A DNA stretch of 64,000 bases from CADCVT01 sp036389485 (GTDB lineage: Bacteria; Actinomycetota; Thermoleophilia; Solirubrobacterales; Solirubrobacteraceae), in contig DASVPR010000049.1 of NCBI GenBank assembly GCA_036389485.1, forward strand, positions 1 to 64,000, written 5' to 3'. The first letter of the stretch is position 1, and each line of letters opens with the position of its first letter. This document shows positions 16,711 through 24,802 of this stretch, one piece after another. A program made the translations under genes and the position numbers. A model generated the notes under the pieces. It did not search any database. It saw nothing but the letters and a program-made list of their open reading frames with translations, and was not told the origin of the DNA.

Positions 16711-18459
16711 TCAGCGGGCCGGCAGGCCCGTCACGTGCACTGTCGCGCGGACCTTCAGCCGCGTCCCGTTCCTCAGCATCCGCTTCGCGCGGGCGTTGAG
16801 CGGGACGCGGAAGGTCCGCCCGCGGGTGCCGCGCGGCGCGGCGACCGTCCGCTGGCCGAGGAGGATGCCCTTGTTGCGGGTCCACAGCCGGGCGCGGGCC
16901 CTGCCGTCGGTGCCGCGCGGCCACGTCACGCGCACGAGGACGCCGAGCTTCGTGACGCGGGTCGAGACGATTCGGATCGAGACGCGCCCGCCGCCGCCCT
17001 GCCGGTTGGGGACCGGCCCGCCGATCACCCCGCCGCCTTCACCGCCCGGCCGGCTCCCGCCGCCGGGCCCGCCGCCGCCGGCTCCGTCCGAGCCTCCGCC
17101 GATCTCGCCGTCCGTCGAGCCGGTGCCGGTCGCGGGCCCGTCGCCCAGCAGGCGGATCACGGTCATCCAGTCCCGATTGCCAACGCGGCGAGTGCCGCCG
17201 ACGAGGATCCGGCCGTCGGGCTGAAGGAGGAGGTCGGCCGGCGACTCCGGCAACGCCGCCGGATCGGGCGCGGGCAGCCTGACCACGCCGCCGTCGCCGA
17301 ACGAGGCGTCGGCCGCGCCGTTGACGAGGTACCGCGCGACGTACCAGTCCGTCCCGGTGCTCCCGGCGACGACGATCCGGTCCGCCTCGTCGACGGCGAC
17401 CGCCGTCGCGAACCCCGGGAGGCCGTCGACGCGGCCACCCGCGCCGAACGTCGCGTCCAGCGCGCCGCTGCCGTCGACCTTCAGCAGCAGCGACGTCGGA
17501 TCGATGGTGCCGTCGCTCGTCCGCGGCCAGACACCGCCGGCCATCAGGAAGCCGCCATCCGAGGCGCCGGCGACGTCCAGGGCCCAAGAGTTCTCGTCCG
17601 CGAAGCTCAGGCGTGCCCGCCCGCCGTCGCCGAAGCCCGGGTCGAGCGAGCCGTCGTCGCGGATGCGGCCGATCGTCGCGGCGCGCTCCTGGTCCTCGCC
17701 GGCGCCCGTCGACGACCCGGCCGCCACGGCTCCGCCCGCACCGTCCGCGATCGCGGCCGAGACGTTGTCGCTCGGGCGCCCGCCGGACGCCGACGGGTAC
17801 GACACGGAGCCGTCGCCTCCGAACGACGGATCCGGGGCTCCGCTCGACAGGTAGCGGCGCGCCTCCCACGTCGAGACGAGGCGCGTGTGGTGGCCGACGG
17901 CGAGCACGCGGCCGTCGTCGCGGGGGAGCACGGCCGCGAACGTGCCCTGGTCGATGCTCGAGTCGAGGATGAACCCGTCGCCGTCGAAGGTCGTGTCGAA
18001 CGCACCCGATGCGGTGTGCGCGCTCAGCCAGCCGCCGCCGTTGTTGTCGCCGGGCTCGGCGGCCCATCCCGCGGCGAGCAGCCGGCCGCCCGGCCCGCCG
18101 GCGACGTCGCTGAGTGCGGCGTTGCTCGAGTAGTAGGGATTGCACTCGGCGAACCGCTGAACCCTGACGCCGCCGGTGCCGAAGCCCGGGTCCGGCGTGC
18201 CGCTCGCCAGCAGCCGCACCAGCGCCAGGTTGCGGCCGGGGCAGCTCTCGTCGTCGCCGGCCACGACGCCCGCGGCGACGATCCGGTCGCCTTGCAGCGC
18301 GACGGCGCCGATCCGTCCTCCGCCCGCGGGCGACAGGAGCACCACGCCGTCGCCGCCGCCGAAGCTGGCGTCGAGCTCGCCGGGGGCGGCGAAGGCGGAC
18401 GGGGCGGCCAGGAAGAGGGCGGCGCCGGCGAGGGCCAGCGCGCGGGCGGCGACGTGCAT
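16711..18459 (-). CDS. Secreted delta-60 repeat protein (paralogue A)
   Basis: A 582-aa exported protein: signal peptide (about 1-24, ...APSAFA), then repeats of the delta-60 type. These are propeller-like units around LDASFGGGDGVV, PDPGFGTGGVRV, FDTTFDGDGF and LDATFGAGGRVDG. A Gly-rich linker (about 470-500) and an Arg-rich beta-sandwich domain follow. Repeats recur about every 50-60 residues with an intervening ILVGG/VAGG motif. TACATT six nt upstream of the ATG is a leaderless -10. It is tail-to-tail with the glycosidase-like gene and tandem with a second delta-60 gene. The function of these surface or periplasmic proteins is unknown. Confidence 0.82.
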   Translation of the reverse strand: MHVAARALALAGAALFLAAPSAFAAPGELDASFGGGDGVVLLSPAGGGRIGAVALQGDRIVAAGVVAGDDESCPGRNLALVRLLASGTPDPGFGTGGVRVQRFAECNPYYSSNAALSDVAGGPGGRLLAAGWAAEPGDNNGGGWLSAHTASGAFDTTFDGDGFILDSSIDQGTFAAVLPRDDGRVLAVGHHTRLVSTWEARRYLSSGAPDPSFGGDGSVSYPSASGGRPSDNVSAAIADGAGGAVAAGSSTGAGEDQERAATIGRIRDDGSLDPGFGDGGRARLSFADENSWALDVAGASDGGFLMAGGVWPRTSDGTIDPTSLLLKVDGSGALDATFGAGGRVDGLPGFATAVAVDEADRIVVAGSTGTDWYVARYLVNGAADASFGDGGVVRLPAPDPAALPESPADLLLQPDGRILVGGTRRVGNRDWMTVIRLLGDGPATGTGSTDGEIGGGSDGAGGGGPGGGSRPGGEGGGVIGGPVPNRQGGGGRVSIRIVSTRVTKLGVLVRVTWPRGTDGRARARLWTRNKGILLGQRTVAAPRGTRGRTFRVPLNARAKRMLRNGTRLKVRATVHVTGLPAR

Positions 18460-18465
18460 GCCAGG

Positions 18466-18471
18466 AATGTA
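18466..18471 (-). promoter_or_regulatory. Leaderless -10 box (TACATT) of delta-60 paralogue A
   Basis: On the minus strand TACATT ends 6 nt before the start codon at 18459, so the transcript should begin at or very near the ATG. Confidence 0.5.
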
Positions 18472-18480
18472 CGGAAACCT

Positions 18481-20130
18481 TTAGCAGTCAGCCAGAGTCT
18501 GGACCGATGTTCGACGCCTCTCGAGGGCCGCGGCGTCGGGGACGAGCGCGAGCCGCACGCGGGTGCGGCGGACGCCCAGCAGCGCGTCGCGCCCGAGGCG
18601 CGTGAGCTTCACCCGGAAGGTCCGGCCGCGCCCGCCGGTCCCCCGGATCGGTTGCGACGCGACGAGGATGTGCGGCGCGCGCACGCGGGTGATGCGGATG
18701 CGCGCGGCGCCGCGCCACCCGCGGGGCCACCGGACCCGGACGCGGACGGTGCCGTGCCGCTCGACGCGGCGGCTGACCAGGCGGATCGCGAACCGCGCCC
18801 GCGCCGGCACGCCGGCGACGGCCGGCGGCTCGCCCGGTCCGCCTCCGCCCCCGACGGCGAGCGGCGGCGCCGGGCCGTCGCCGAGCAGCCGCGCGAGGGC
18901 GACCACGAGGCGCCCGGCGCGCGTCGCGCCGGTTCCCACCGTGACGACGTCGCCGTCGGGCAGCACGGCGACGTCGGCGGCGGCGACCGCCTCGTCCTCC
19001 CCCGCGGCGATGCGCACCACGCCGTTCGCCCCGAACGAGGGGTCGCGGCGCCCGTCGGCGGTGAAGCGCGCGACCGCCATCGTCCGCAGCCCGAACTCTC
19101 CCGTCCCGACGAAGCCGGCGGCGACGATCGTGTCCCGCGGCCCGGGAGCGGCGGCGAGGAGCCGGTCCTCGAACGCGCTCGCCGCGATGACGACGCGGCC
19201 GCCGTCGCCGAACGCCGGATCCAGCGTCCCGTCGGGCCCGTACCGCACGAGCGCCCACTCGGCGTCGCCGCCCGGCGCGGCGGAGCCGACCGCGATCGCC
19301 GAGCCGTCGGCGAGCGCGACGACGTCGCTCGCCACGGCGGCGCCCTGGGGGAACGGCGTCCGCGCGACCCCCGCCACGCGGCCGTCGGCGCCGAAGCGCG
19401 CGACGAGGAAGCCTGGCACGCCCTCGGCGTCGTCCGCGGTCCCGGCGACGACCGCCGCGCCGCCCGGCATGGCGGCGACGGCCTCGTAGCGCTCCTCCCG
19501 GCCCGGCTCAGCGGTCGGCTCGGCGGCGACCGCGGCGCCGTCGGCGCCCACCCGGACGAGCTCGCCCCGCGAGCCGTTCCCCTCCAGCCGGCGGCCGGCG
19601 ACGAGGGCGCCGCCGTCCGGCAGCGCGGCGACGTCCTCGGCCGCGCCGCCGTCGAACCCCGGCGTGGCCCACCCGCGGCCGCCGAACGGCGGGTACAGCT
19701 CGCCGTCGGCCGCGTGGCGCGTGACGAGCCCCGCGGCTCGCCCCTCGGTGGGCACGAGCCACGAGCCCGCCGCCAAGATCTGCCCGGCCGGGCCGACGGA
19801 CACCGCCGCCGCGCCCGTATCGGCCGGCGGGTCCTGCGGCGGGAAGCGGAAGAGCGACAGCGGGTCCCCGAACGGGCCGAACCGCGCGAGCACGAGCCGC
19901 CGCGCGCCCGGCTCGTCCGGCTCGGCGGCGGTGACGTCGCCGGCGACCACGAGCTCGCCCGAGGGCGCCACCGCCACGCCGGAGCCGGCCGCGTCGCCGC
20001 CCTCCACCGGCACGAGCAGGGTGCCGCCCGTCCCGAAGCGCTGGTCGAGGTCGCCGGCGGCGGCGTGCGCGGCAGCCGGCGCCGCGAGAGCGGCGAGCGC
20101 GACGGCGAGGAGCGTGCGGGGGAACGTCAC
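18481..20130 (-). CDS. Secreted delta-60 repeat protein (paralogue B)
   Basis: A 549-aa exported protein with a signal peptide (to about AHA, residue 24) and delta-60-type repeats: LDQRFGTGGTLLV, LDPAFGDGGRVVI, RDPSFGANGVVRI. It ends in the same Arg-rich sandwich domain as its neighbour (RVRWPRGWRGAARIRI, RTFRVKLTRLGRDAL). It starts at GTG 20130, back to back with trpA. The 3' end lies 21 nt from the start of paralogue A on the same strand, so the two may be co-transcribed. Function unknown. Confidence 0.82.
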   Translation of the reverse strand: MTFPRTLLAVALAALAAPAAAHAAAGDLDQRFGTGGTLLVPVEGGDAAGSGVAVAPSGELVVAGDVTAAEPDEPGARRLVLARFGPFGDPLSLFRFPPQDPPADTGAAAVSVGPAGQILAAGSWLVPTEGRAAGLVTRHAADGELYPPFGGRGWATPGFDGGAAEDVAALPDGGALVAGRRLEGNGSRGELVRVGADGAAVAAEPTAEPGREERYEAVAAMPGGAAVVAGTADDAEGVPGFLVARFGADGRVAGVARTPFPQGAAVASDVVALADGSAIAVGSAAPGGDAEWALVRYGPDGTLDPAFGDGGRVVIAASAFEDRLLAAAPGPRDTIVAAGFVGTGEFGLRTMAVARFTADGRRDPSFGANGVVRIAAGEDEAVAAADVAVLPDGDVVTVGTGATRAGRLVVALARLLGDGPAPPLAVGGGGGPGEPPAVAGVPARARFAIRLVSRRVERHGTVRVRVRWPRGWRGAARIRITRVRAPHILVASQPIRGTGGRGRTFRVKLTRLGRDALLGVRRTRVRLALVPDAAALERRRTSVQTLADC

Positions 20131-20153
20131 GGCGGCGCCGCCAGCCTATGGCC

Positions 20154-20159
20154 TAGCGT
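20154..20159 (+). promoter_or_regulatory. Leaderless -10 box (TAGCGT) of trpA
   Basis: TAGCGT ends 7 nt before GTG 20167. It implies that trpA has its own promoter, as expected since it is physically cut off from the trpE-trpB operon. Confidence 0.5.
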
Positions 20160-20166
20160 GCGGCGC

Positions 20167-20952
20167 GTGAACGGGATCGAGCGGATCGCGCATGCCTTCG
20201 CGACCTCCGGCAAGCGCGCCGCGCTGATGCCGTACCTCATGGGCGGCTTCCCCGACCTCGAGACGTCGCTGGCGATCGGCGAGGCGTACGCCGACGGCGG
20301 AGCGGACCTCGTCGAGCTCGGCGTCCCGTTCTCCGACCCGCTCGCCGACGGCCCGGTCATCCACGCGGCGGGCACGAAGGCGCTGGCGGCCGGCGTGACC
20401 GTCGACGGCGTCCTCGAGCTGGCGAAGCGGCTCTCACCCCGCTTCCCGGTCGTCGTGATGACCTACTCGAACCTCGTCCTCGCGCGCACGCCCGAGGGCT
20501 TCGCGGACGCGCTGGCCGAGGCCGGCGCGAGCGGCCTGATCGTCCCCGACCTGCCGCTCGAGGAGGCGCCGGCCATCCTCGGCGCCTGCGACGAGCGCGG
20601 CATCGCGCTGGTGCCGCTCGTCGCGCCCACGACGCCCGAGGAGCGCCTGCGCGCGATCGGCGAGCGCGCCCGCGGGTTCGTCTACACGGTCTCGGTCACG
20701 GGGACGACCGGCGAGCGCCGCTCGGCCGAGGACGCCTACGCGGCGGTCGTCGCGCGCGCGAAGGCGCACATGGACGTCCCGGTCGCGCTCGGGTTCGGCA
20801 TCGGCACGCCGGAGCAGGCATCGGCGGCCGCGGACGCCGGCGCGGACGGCGTGATCGTGGGCAGCCGCCTCGTGCGCGAGGCCGGCGAGGCCGGCGACCC
20901 GCCCGCCGCCGTCCGCGACGTCGTCCGCTCCATGGCGGAGGCGCTTCGCTAG
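20167..20952 (+). CDS. trpA: Tryptophan synthase alpha chain
   Basis: Cleaves indole-3-glycerol phosphate to indole and G3P (261 aa, cytosolic TIM barrel). The catalytic pair is in place: E50 in VELGVPFSD and D61 in PLADGP. VSVTGTTGERRS and GFGIGTPEQA form the phosphate site. GTG 20167 is chosen; a GTG at 20158 is in frame but sits inside the putative -10. In most genomes trpA overlaps trpB; here 5.1 kb of unrelated sequence separates them. Confidence 0.95.
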   Translation: MNGIERIAHAFATSGKRAALMPYLMGGFPDLETSLAIGEAYADGGADLVELGVPFSDPLADGPVIHAAGTKALAAGVTVDGVLELAKRLSPRFPVVVMTYSNLVLARTPEGFADALAEAGASGLIVPDLPLEEAPAILGACDERGIALVPLVAPTTPEERLRAIGERARGFVYTVSVTGTTGERRSAEDAYAAVVARAKAHMDVPVALGFGIGTPEQASAAADAGADGVIVGSRLVREAGEAGDPPAAVRDVVRSMAEALR

Positions 20953-20965
20953 GGTTCCGCGCCGC

Positions 20966-21124
20966 ATGGCGATCGTCGTCTGGACAACCGCGGTCCTCCT
21001 CCTCTGGATCGTCCTCTGGGCGCTCGGCTCGAAGGCGTTCGACGCGGCGCTGCTGAGCGTCGCGATCCTCATCGTCGCCGCGACGGTCGAGATCGTGAAG
21101 CGGTACCTGCCGGGAAGGAACTGA
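20966..21124 (+). CDS. 52-aa two-helix membrane protein (DUF5670-like)
   Basis: ATG 20966, 14 nt after the trpA stop, opens a 52-aa frame made almost wholly of two hydrophobic helices (VVWTTAVLLLWIVLWALG and ALLSVAILIVAATVEIV) and a basic C-terminus (KRYLPGRN). Its size and pattern resemble the small Lmo0937/DUF5670-type membrane proteins. The role is unknown; position suggests co-transcription with trpA. Confidence 0.55.
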   Translation: MAIVVWTTAVLLLWIVLWALGSKAFDAALLSVAILIVAATVEIVKRYLPGRN

Positions 21125-21151
21125 GGCCGGAGGCCGAAGAACCGATCGGAA

Positions 21152-21174
21152 CCGCGGGGCCGGACGCCCCGCGG
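21152..21174. terminator. Hairpin between convergent genes
   Basis: A 9-bp perfect stem (CCGCGGGGC / GCCCCGCGG) with a 5-nt loop lies between the stop of the 52-aa gene and the stop of pfkA. It is placed to end transcription from both sides, although no T-run follows. Confidence 0.55.
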
Positions 21175-21181
21175 AGGTGAC

Positions 21182-22213
21182 TCATCCGAAGAACACCTCG
21201 GCGGTCTCGAAGAACGCGGGGTCGAGGAGCTTCGGCTCGGCCAGCGCCTCGCTGAGCGGCACGACGACGATGTCGGTGCCGCGCAGCGCGACCATCTTCC
21301 CGAAGTCGCCGCGGTCCGCGGTCTCGATCGCGGCGACGCCGAACCGCGTCGCGAGCACGCGGTCGTAGGCCAGCGGCGTCCCGCCGCGCTGGATGTGCCC
21401 GAGGATCGTCATCCGCGTCTCGTAGCCCGTCCGCTTCTCGATCTCCTGCTCGAGGTGCACGGCGATCCCGCCCAGGCGCGCGTGGCCGAATGCGTCCGTG
21501 CCCTGGTGGAGCGACTGGACCTCGTCGTCGTCCTTCGGCAGCGCGCCCTCGGCGACCACGACGATCGAGAACGTCTTGCCGGAGTCGTGGCGGCGGCGGA
21601 CGCGCTCGCACACCTCGCCGATGTCGAAGCGCCGCTCGGGCACGAGGATCACGTCGGCGCCGCCGGCCATCCCGCTGTGCGCGGCGATCCAGCCCGCGTG
21701 GCGGCCCATGACCTCCACGACGATCACCCGGTTGTGCGACTCGGCCGTCGTGTGGAGCCGGTCGATCGCCTCGGTCGCGATCTGCACCGCCGTCTGGAAG
21801 CCGAACGTGTAGTCGGTCCCTGCGAGGTCGTTGTCGATCGTCTTCGGCACGCCGACGCACGCGACGCCCTCCTGCGCCAGGCGCCCCGCGACGCCGAGGG
21901 TGTCCTCGCCGCCGATCGGGATGAGCCCGTCGATCCCGTCGCGCTCGAGCATGGCCCGCACCCGCGCGCCGCCGTCGGCCTCCTTGTATGGGTTCGTCCG
22001 CGACGTGCCGAGGATCGTCCCGCCTCGGTGCAGGATCCCGCGCGTGGTCTGCGTGTCGAGCGGGCGGCTCTCGCCGCTCAGGACGCCGGCCCACCCGTTG
22101 CGGTAGCCGACGAACTCGTGGCCGAGCTGGGAGCCGCGACGGACGACGGCGCGGATGACGGCGTTGAGTCCCGGGCAGTCGCCGCCGCCCGTGAGGAGTC
22201 CGAATCGGGCCAT
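21182..22213 (-). CDS. pfkA: 6-phosphofructokinase, probably pyrophosphate-dependent
   Basis: Glycolytic phosphorylation of fructose 6-phosphate (343 aa, cytosolic). GGDCPGLNAVIR is at residues 10-21 and the catalytic segment PKTIDND at 123-129, with D127. The phosphoryl-donor residues are the interesting part. GGEDT gives D104 and GVPKT gives K124, the pair found in PPi-dependent actinobacterial enzymes such as that of Amycolatopsis methanolica. ATP-using enzymes have Gly at position 104. The numbering coincides with E. coli PfkA. It starts next to the divergent SBP gene, with overlapping AT-rich promoter sequence at 22224-22233. Confidence 0.93.
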   Translation of the reverse strand: MARFGLLTGGGDCPGLNAVIRAVVRRGSQLGHEFVGYRNGWAGVLSGESRPLDTQTTRGILHRGGTILGTSRTNPYKEADGGARVRAMLERDGIDGLIPIGGEDTLGVAGRLAQEGVACVGVPKTIDNDLAGTDYTFGFQTAVQIATEAIDRLHTTAESHNRVIVVEVMGRHAGWIAAHSGMAGGADVILVPERRFDIGEVCERVRRRHDSGKTFSIVVVAEGALPKDDDEVQSLHQGTDAFGHARLGGIAVHLEQEIEKRTGYETRMTILGHIQRGGTPLAYDRVLATRFGVAAIETADRGDFGKMVALRGTDIVVVPLSEALAEPKLLDPAFFETAEVFFG

Positions 22214-22227
22214 CGCGGGAGCGTAAA

Positions 22228-22233
22228 TACACT
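22228..22233 (+). promoter_or_regulatory. Leaderless -10 box (TACACT) of the first SBP gene
   Basis: TACACT ends 9 nt before ATG 22243. The overlapping TAAATA (22224-22229) reads TATTTA toward pfkA, 10 nt from its start, so the two divergent promoters share these bases. Confidence 0.45.
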
Positions 22234-22242
22234 CGCGATCCG

Positions 22243-23397
22243 ATGCTCGGACGGACCCTGGCCCTCCTCCTCGTCCTCCTCGTCGCCGGTTGCGGCAGCA
22301 GCGAGCGCGCCGAGGAGTCCCGGATCATCGGCGACGCGCTGACGGTCTACTCGAGCCTCCCGCAGACCGGTCCCCTGGCGCCGGTGTCGCGCGACATCGT
22401 CAGCGCGCAGAAGCTCGCGCTCGAGGACGCCGGGGGCCGCGCGGGCGAGTACCGCGTGTCGTACGTCTCGCTCGACAGCGCCGACCCGAAGACCGGCCGC
22501 TGGACGCCGCGCCGCGTCGCCGAGAACGCGCGGACCGCGGTCGAGGACCTCCAGACGATCGCCTACCTGGGCGAGCTCGAGTCGGGCGCCTCGGCGATCT
22601 CGCTCCCGATCCTCAACGAGGGCGGGATGCTGCAGGTGAGTCCCGGCGACACGTTCGCGGGCCTGACCGAGCGCGACGGCCCGGGCGAGCCGGAGAAGTA
22701 CTACCCGTCGGGGAAGCGGACGTTCACGCGCGTCGTGCCCGTCGACCACGAGCAGGCCGACGAGCTGCTGGCGCTGCTCGAGCGCCGCGGCGTGCGGCGC
22801 GTCTCGCTCGCCGACGACCGGCAGGTGGCGGGCAGCGCCCTCGTCGACCGCCTCGCCCGGCTCGCGCGCCAGGCGGGCATCGAGGTCGTCGACCGCGAGC
22901 GGCTGAACGCCGGCGGCGAGGTTCCCGGCGACCTCGGCGAGGACGTCCGCCACGACCGCGCGGACGCCTTCGTCTACGGCGGGTCGTACAGCGCGTTCGC
23001 GGTCGACGTGCTGCGCGCCGTGCACGCCGCCGCGCCCCGCGTCGCCCTCTTCGCGCCGGACGGCATCGCGCTCGCGCCCGACCTCGCGCAGCGCGCCGGC
23101 GCGGCCGGCGACCGGCTCGTCGTCACCGCGGTCGCCCCGGACGACGACGACGCCGCAGATCGCCGTTTCGCGCAGCGCTTCCGCTCCCGGTTCGGCCGCG
23201 CGCCCGACTCGCGGGCCGTGCTCGGCTACCGCGCCATGCAACTCGTCCTGCAGGCGATCGAGCGTGCCGGGAAGGACGCCGCGAGCCGCCCGGAGGTGAT
23301 TGCGCAGGCCCTCCGGATCGCCGGAAGGCCTCGTGCCACGTTCGCTCCGTTCCGGATCGAAGGTGGGCGTTTGGTACGGGCGCCCTCGGAGCTATAG
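22243..23397 (+). CDS. Branched-chain amino acid-type ABC transporter substrate-binding lipoprotein 1
   Basis: Extracytoplasmic type-I periplasmic-binding-protein fold (Peripla_BP_6, LivJ/LivK-like; 384 aa). The lipobox LVAGC places the lipidated Cys at residue 17. VYSSLPQTGPL near the N-terminus, IAYLGELESGASAISLP and KYYPSGKRTFTRVVP correspond to the ligand-binding and hinge segments. It is a diverged tandem paralogue of the next gene and lacks the strong Shine-Dalgarno of that gene. The ligand could be a branched-chain amino acid, amide or other small molecule. Confidence 0.85.
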   Translation: MLGRTLALLLVLLVAGCGSSERAEESRIIGDALTVYSSLPQTGPLAPVSRDIVSAQKLALEDAGGRAGEYRVSYVSLDSADPKTGRWTPRRVAENARTAVEDLQTIAYLGELESGASAISLPILNEGGMLQVSPGDTFAGLTERDGPGEPEKYYPSGKRTFTRVVPVDHEQADELLALLERRGVRRVSLADDRQVAGSALVDRLARLARQAGIEVVDRERLNAGGEVPGDLGEDVRHDRADAFVYGGSYSAFAVDVLRAVHAAAPRVALFAPDGIALAPDLAQRAGAAGDRLVVTAVAPDDDDAADRRFAQRFRSRFGRAPDSRAVLGYRAMQLVLQAIERAGKDAASRPEVIAQALRIAGRPRATFAPFRIEGGRLVRAPSEL

Positions 23398-23446
23398 GCT
23401 GCACGCGCTTCTGGTCTCACGACCTACCTTCTGAGGAGGAGGACCT

Positions 23447-24724
23447 TTGCGGTTCCCACGCATCATCACGTTGCTCGCAGTGCTGAGCATCGCGCCGTTC
23501 GGCATCGCCGCGTGCGGTGACGACGACGACGACAAGGGCGGCGACACCGGCGGCGGCAGCGAGCAGGCCGAGGGCGGTACCGTCAACCTCTATTCGAGCC
23601 TCCCGCTCCAGGGCGCTCAGCGGCTGCAGACGACGGCCGGCGTGAACGGCATCAAGCTCGCGCTCAAGCAGGCGGGCAACAAGGCCGGCAACTTCACGAT
23701 CAAGTACACGTCGCTCGACGACTCGACGGCCCAGGTCGGCAACTGGACGCCGGAGGCCACGTCGGCGAACGCGCGTCGCGTCGCGCAGGACGACAAGGCG
23801 ATCGCCTACATCGGCGAGTTCAACTCGGGCGCATCGGCGATCTCGATGCCGCTTCTCAACGAGGCGCAGCCGCCGGTCCCGCAGGTGTCGTTCGCGAACA
23901 CCGCGGTCGGCCTGACGTCAGACGAGCCCGGCGCGGAGCCCGGCGAGCCCGACAAGTACTACCCGTCGGGTCAGCGGCACTACCTGCGCATCGTGCCGAA
24001 GGACACGATCCAGGGCGCGGCCCTCGCGACGATCATGAAGGAGGACGGCTGCAAGAGCGTCGCGATCGCCAACGACAAGGAGGTCTACGGCGCCGGCCTC
24101 GCGCGGAACATCGAGAACTCGCTGAAGGAGCAGGGCATCGAGCTCGCCTTCAACGAGGGCATCGACCCGAAGGCCTCGAACTTCCGCTCCCTCGCCGGGC
24201 GCGCGAAGTCCGCGGGCGTCGACTGCTTCGTGTTCTCGGGCACCACGCCCAACGGCGGCGTCCAGATCATGAAGGACTTCTCGGCCGCGATCCCGAGCGC
24301 GAAGCTCTACGGGCCGGATGGCGTGTCGAACGCCGAGTTCTTCGACCCGAAGGAGGGTGGCGTCCCGGCCGGTGTCGCGAAGAAGGTGAAGATCACCGTC
24401 GCGACGCTCGACCCGGAGTCCTACCCGCCCGAGGGCCAGGAGTTCTTCGAGCAGTACAAGAGCGAGTACGGGGTCAAGAACGTCGACGTGTACGCGCTGT
24501 ACGCGTACGAGGCGACGAACCTGATCCTCGACGCCATCGAGCGCGCCGGGACCTCGGACCGGGCGGAGGTGCTCAAGGCGCTCTTCGACACGAAGGACCG
24601 CCAGAGCGTGCTCGGCACGTACTCGATCGACGAGAACGGCGACACGACGATCACGGACTACGGCTCCTACACCATCGAGGACGGGCAGCTGAAGTTCGAC
24701 AAGACGATCAAGGCCCAGTCATAG
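23447..24724 (+). CDS. Branched-chain amino acid-type ABC transporter substrate-binding lipoprotein 2
   Basis: A 425-aa solute receptor for the adjacent livHMGF permease. It starts at a rare TTG, supported by an unusually strong Shine-Dalgarno (GAGGAGGAGG, 23432-23441) 5 nt upstream. The lipobox GIAAC puts the lipid Cys at residue 23, followed by an Asp/Gly-rich linker. VNLYSSLPLQGAQR, IAYIGEFNSGASAISMP and PDKYYPSGQRHYLRIVP align with paralogue 1 and with LivK-like receptors. A long GC palindrome just after the stop separates it from the permease genes, as expected when the receptor must exceed the permease in amount. Confidence 0.9.
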   Translation: MRFPRIITLLAVLSIAPFGIAACGDDDDDKGGDTGGGSEQAEGGTVNLYSSLPLQGAQRLQTTAGVNGIKLALKQAGNKAGNFTIKYTSLDDSTAQVGNWTPEATSANARRVAQDDKAIAYIGEFNSGASAISMPLLNEAQPPVPQVSFANTAVGLTSDEPGAEPGEPDKYYPSGQRHYLRIVPKDTIQGAALATIMKEDGCKSVAIANDKEVYGAGLARNIENSLKEQGIELAFNEGIDPKASNFRSLAGRAKSAGVDCFVFSGTTPNGGVQIMKDFSAAIPSAKLYGPDGVSNAEFFDPKEGGVPAGVAKKVKITVATLDPESYPPEGQEFFEQYKSEYGVKNVDVYALYAYEATNLILDAIERAGTSDRAEVLKALFDTKDRQSVLGTYSIDENGDTTITDYGSYTIEDGQLKFDKTIKAQS

Positions 24725-24738
24725 GCCTCGTCTGACCA

Positions 24739-24779
24739 AGGTTCACCGGGGGGCCGGCCGCGGCCGGCCCCCCGAACCT
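24739..24779 (+). terminator. Strong intra-operon hairpin between SBP2 and livH
   Basis: A 26-bp perfect palindrome of G and C (24748-24773) is flanked by AGGTTC (24739-24744) and its complement GAACCT (24774-24779), giving a very stable stem of about 18 bp. There is no T-run. It probably acts as a partial terminator or 3'-end stabiliser, giving more receptor than permease mRNA. Confidence 0.7.
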
Positions 24780-24802
24780 GATCCGATCGACCGCACGAGC
24801 TG

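Noticed and set aside
16513..20952. A continuous plus-strand open frame of about 1,480 codons ending in trpA
   Set aside because: Its first 1,200 or so codons lie antisense to two delta-60 genes and translate to Arg/Pro/Ala-rich sequence without motifs. Only the trpA part is real; long antisense frames are expected at this G+C.
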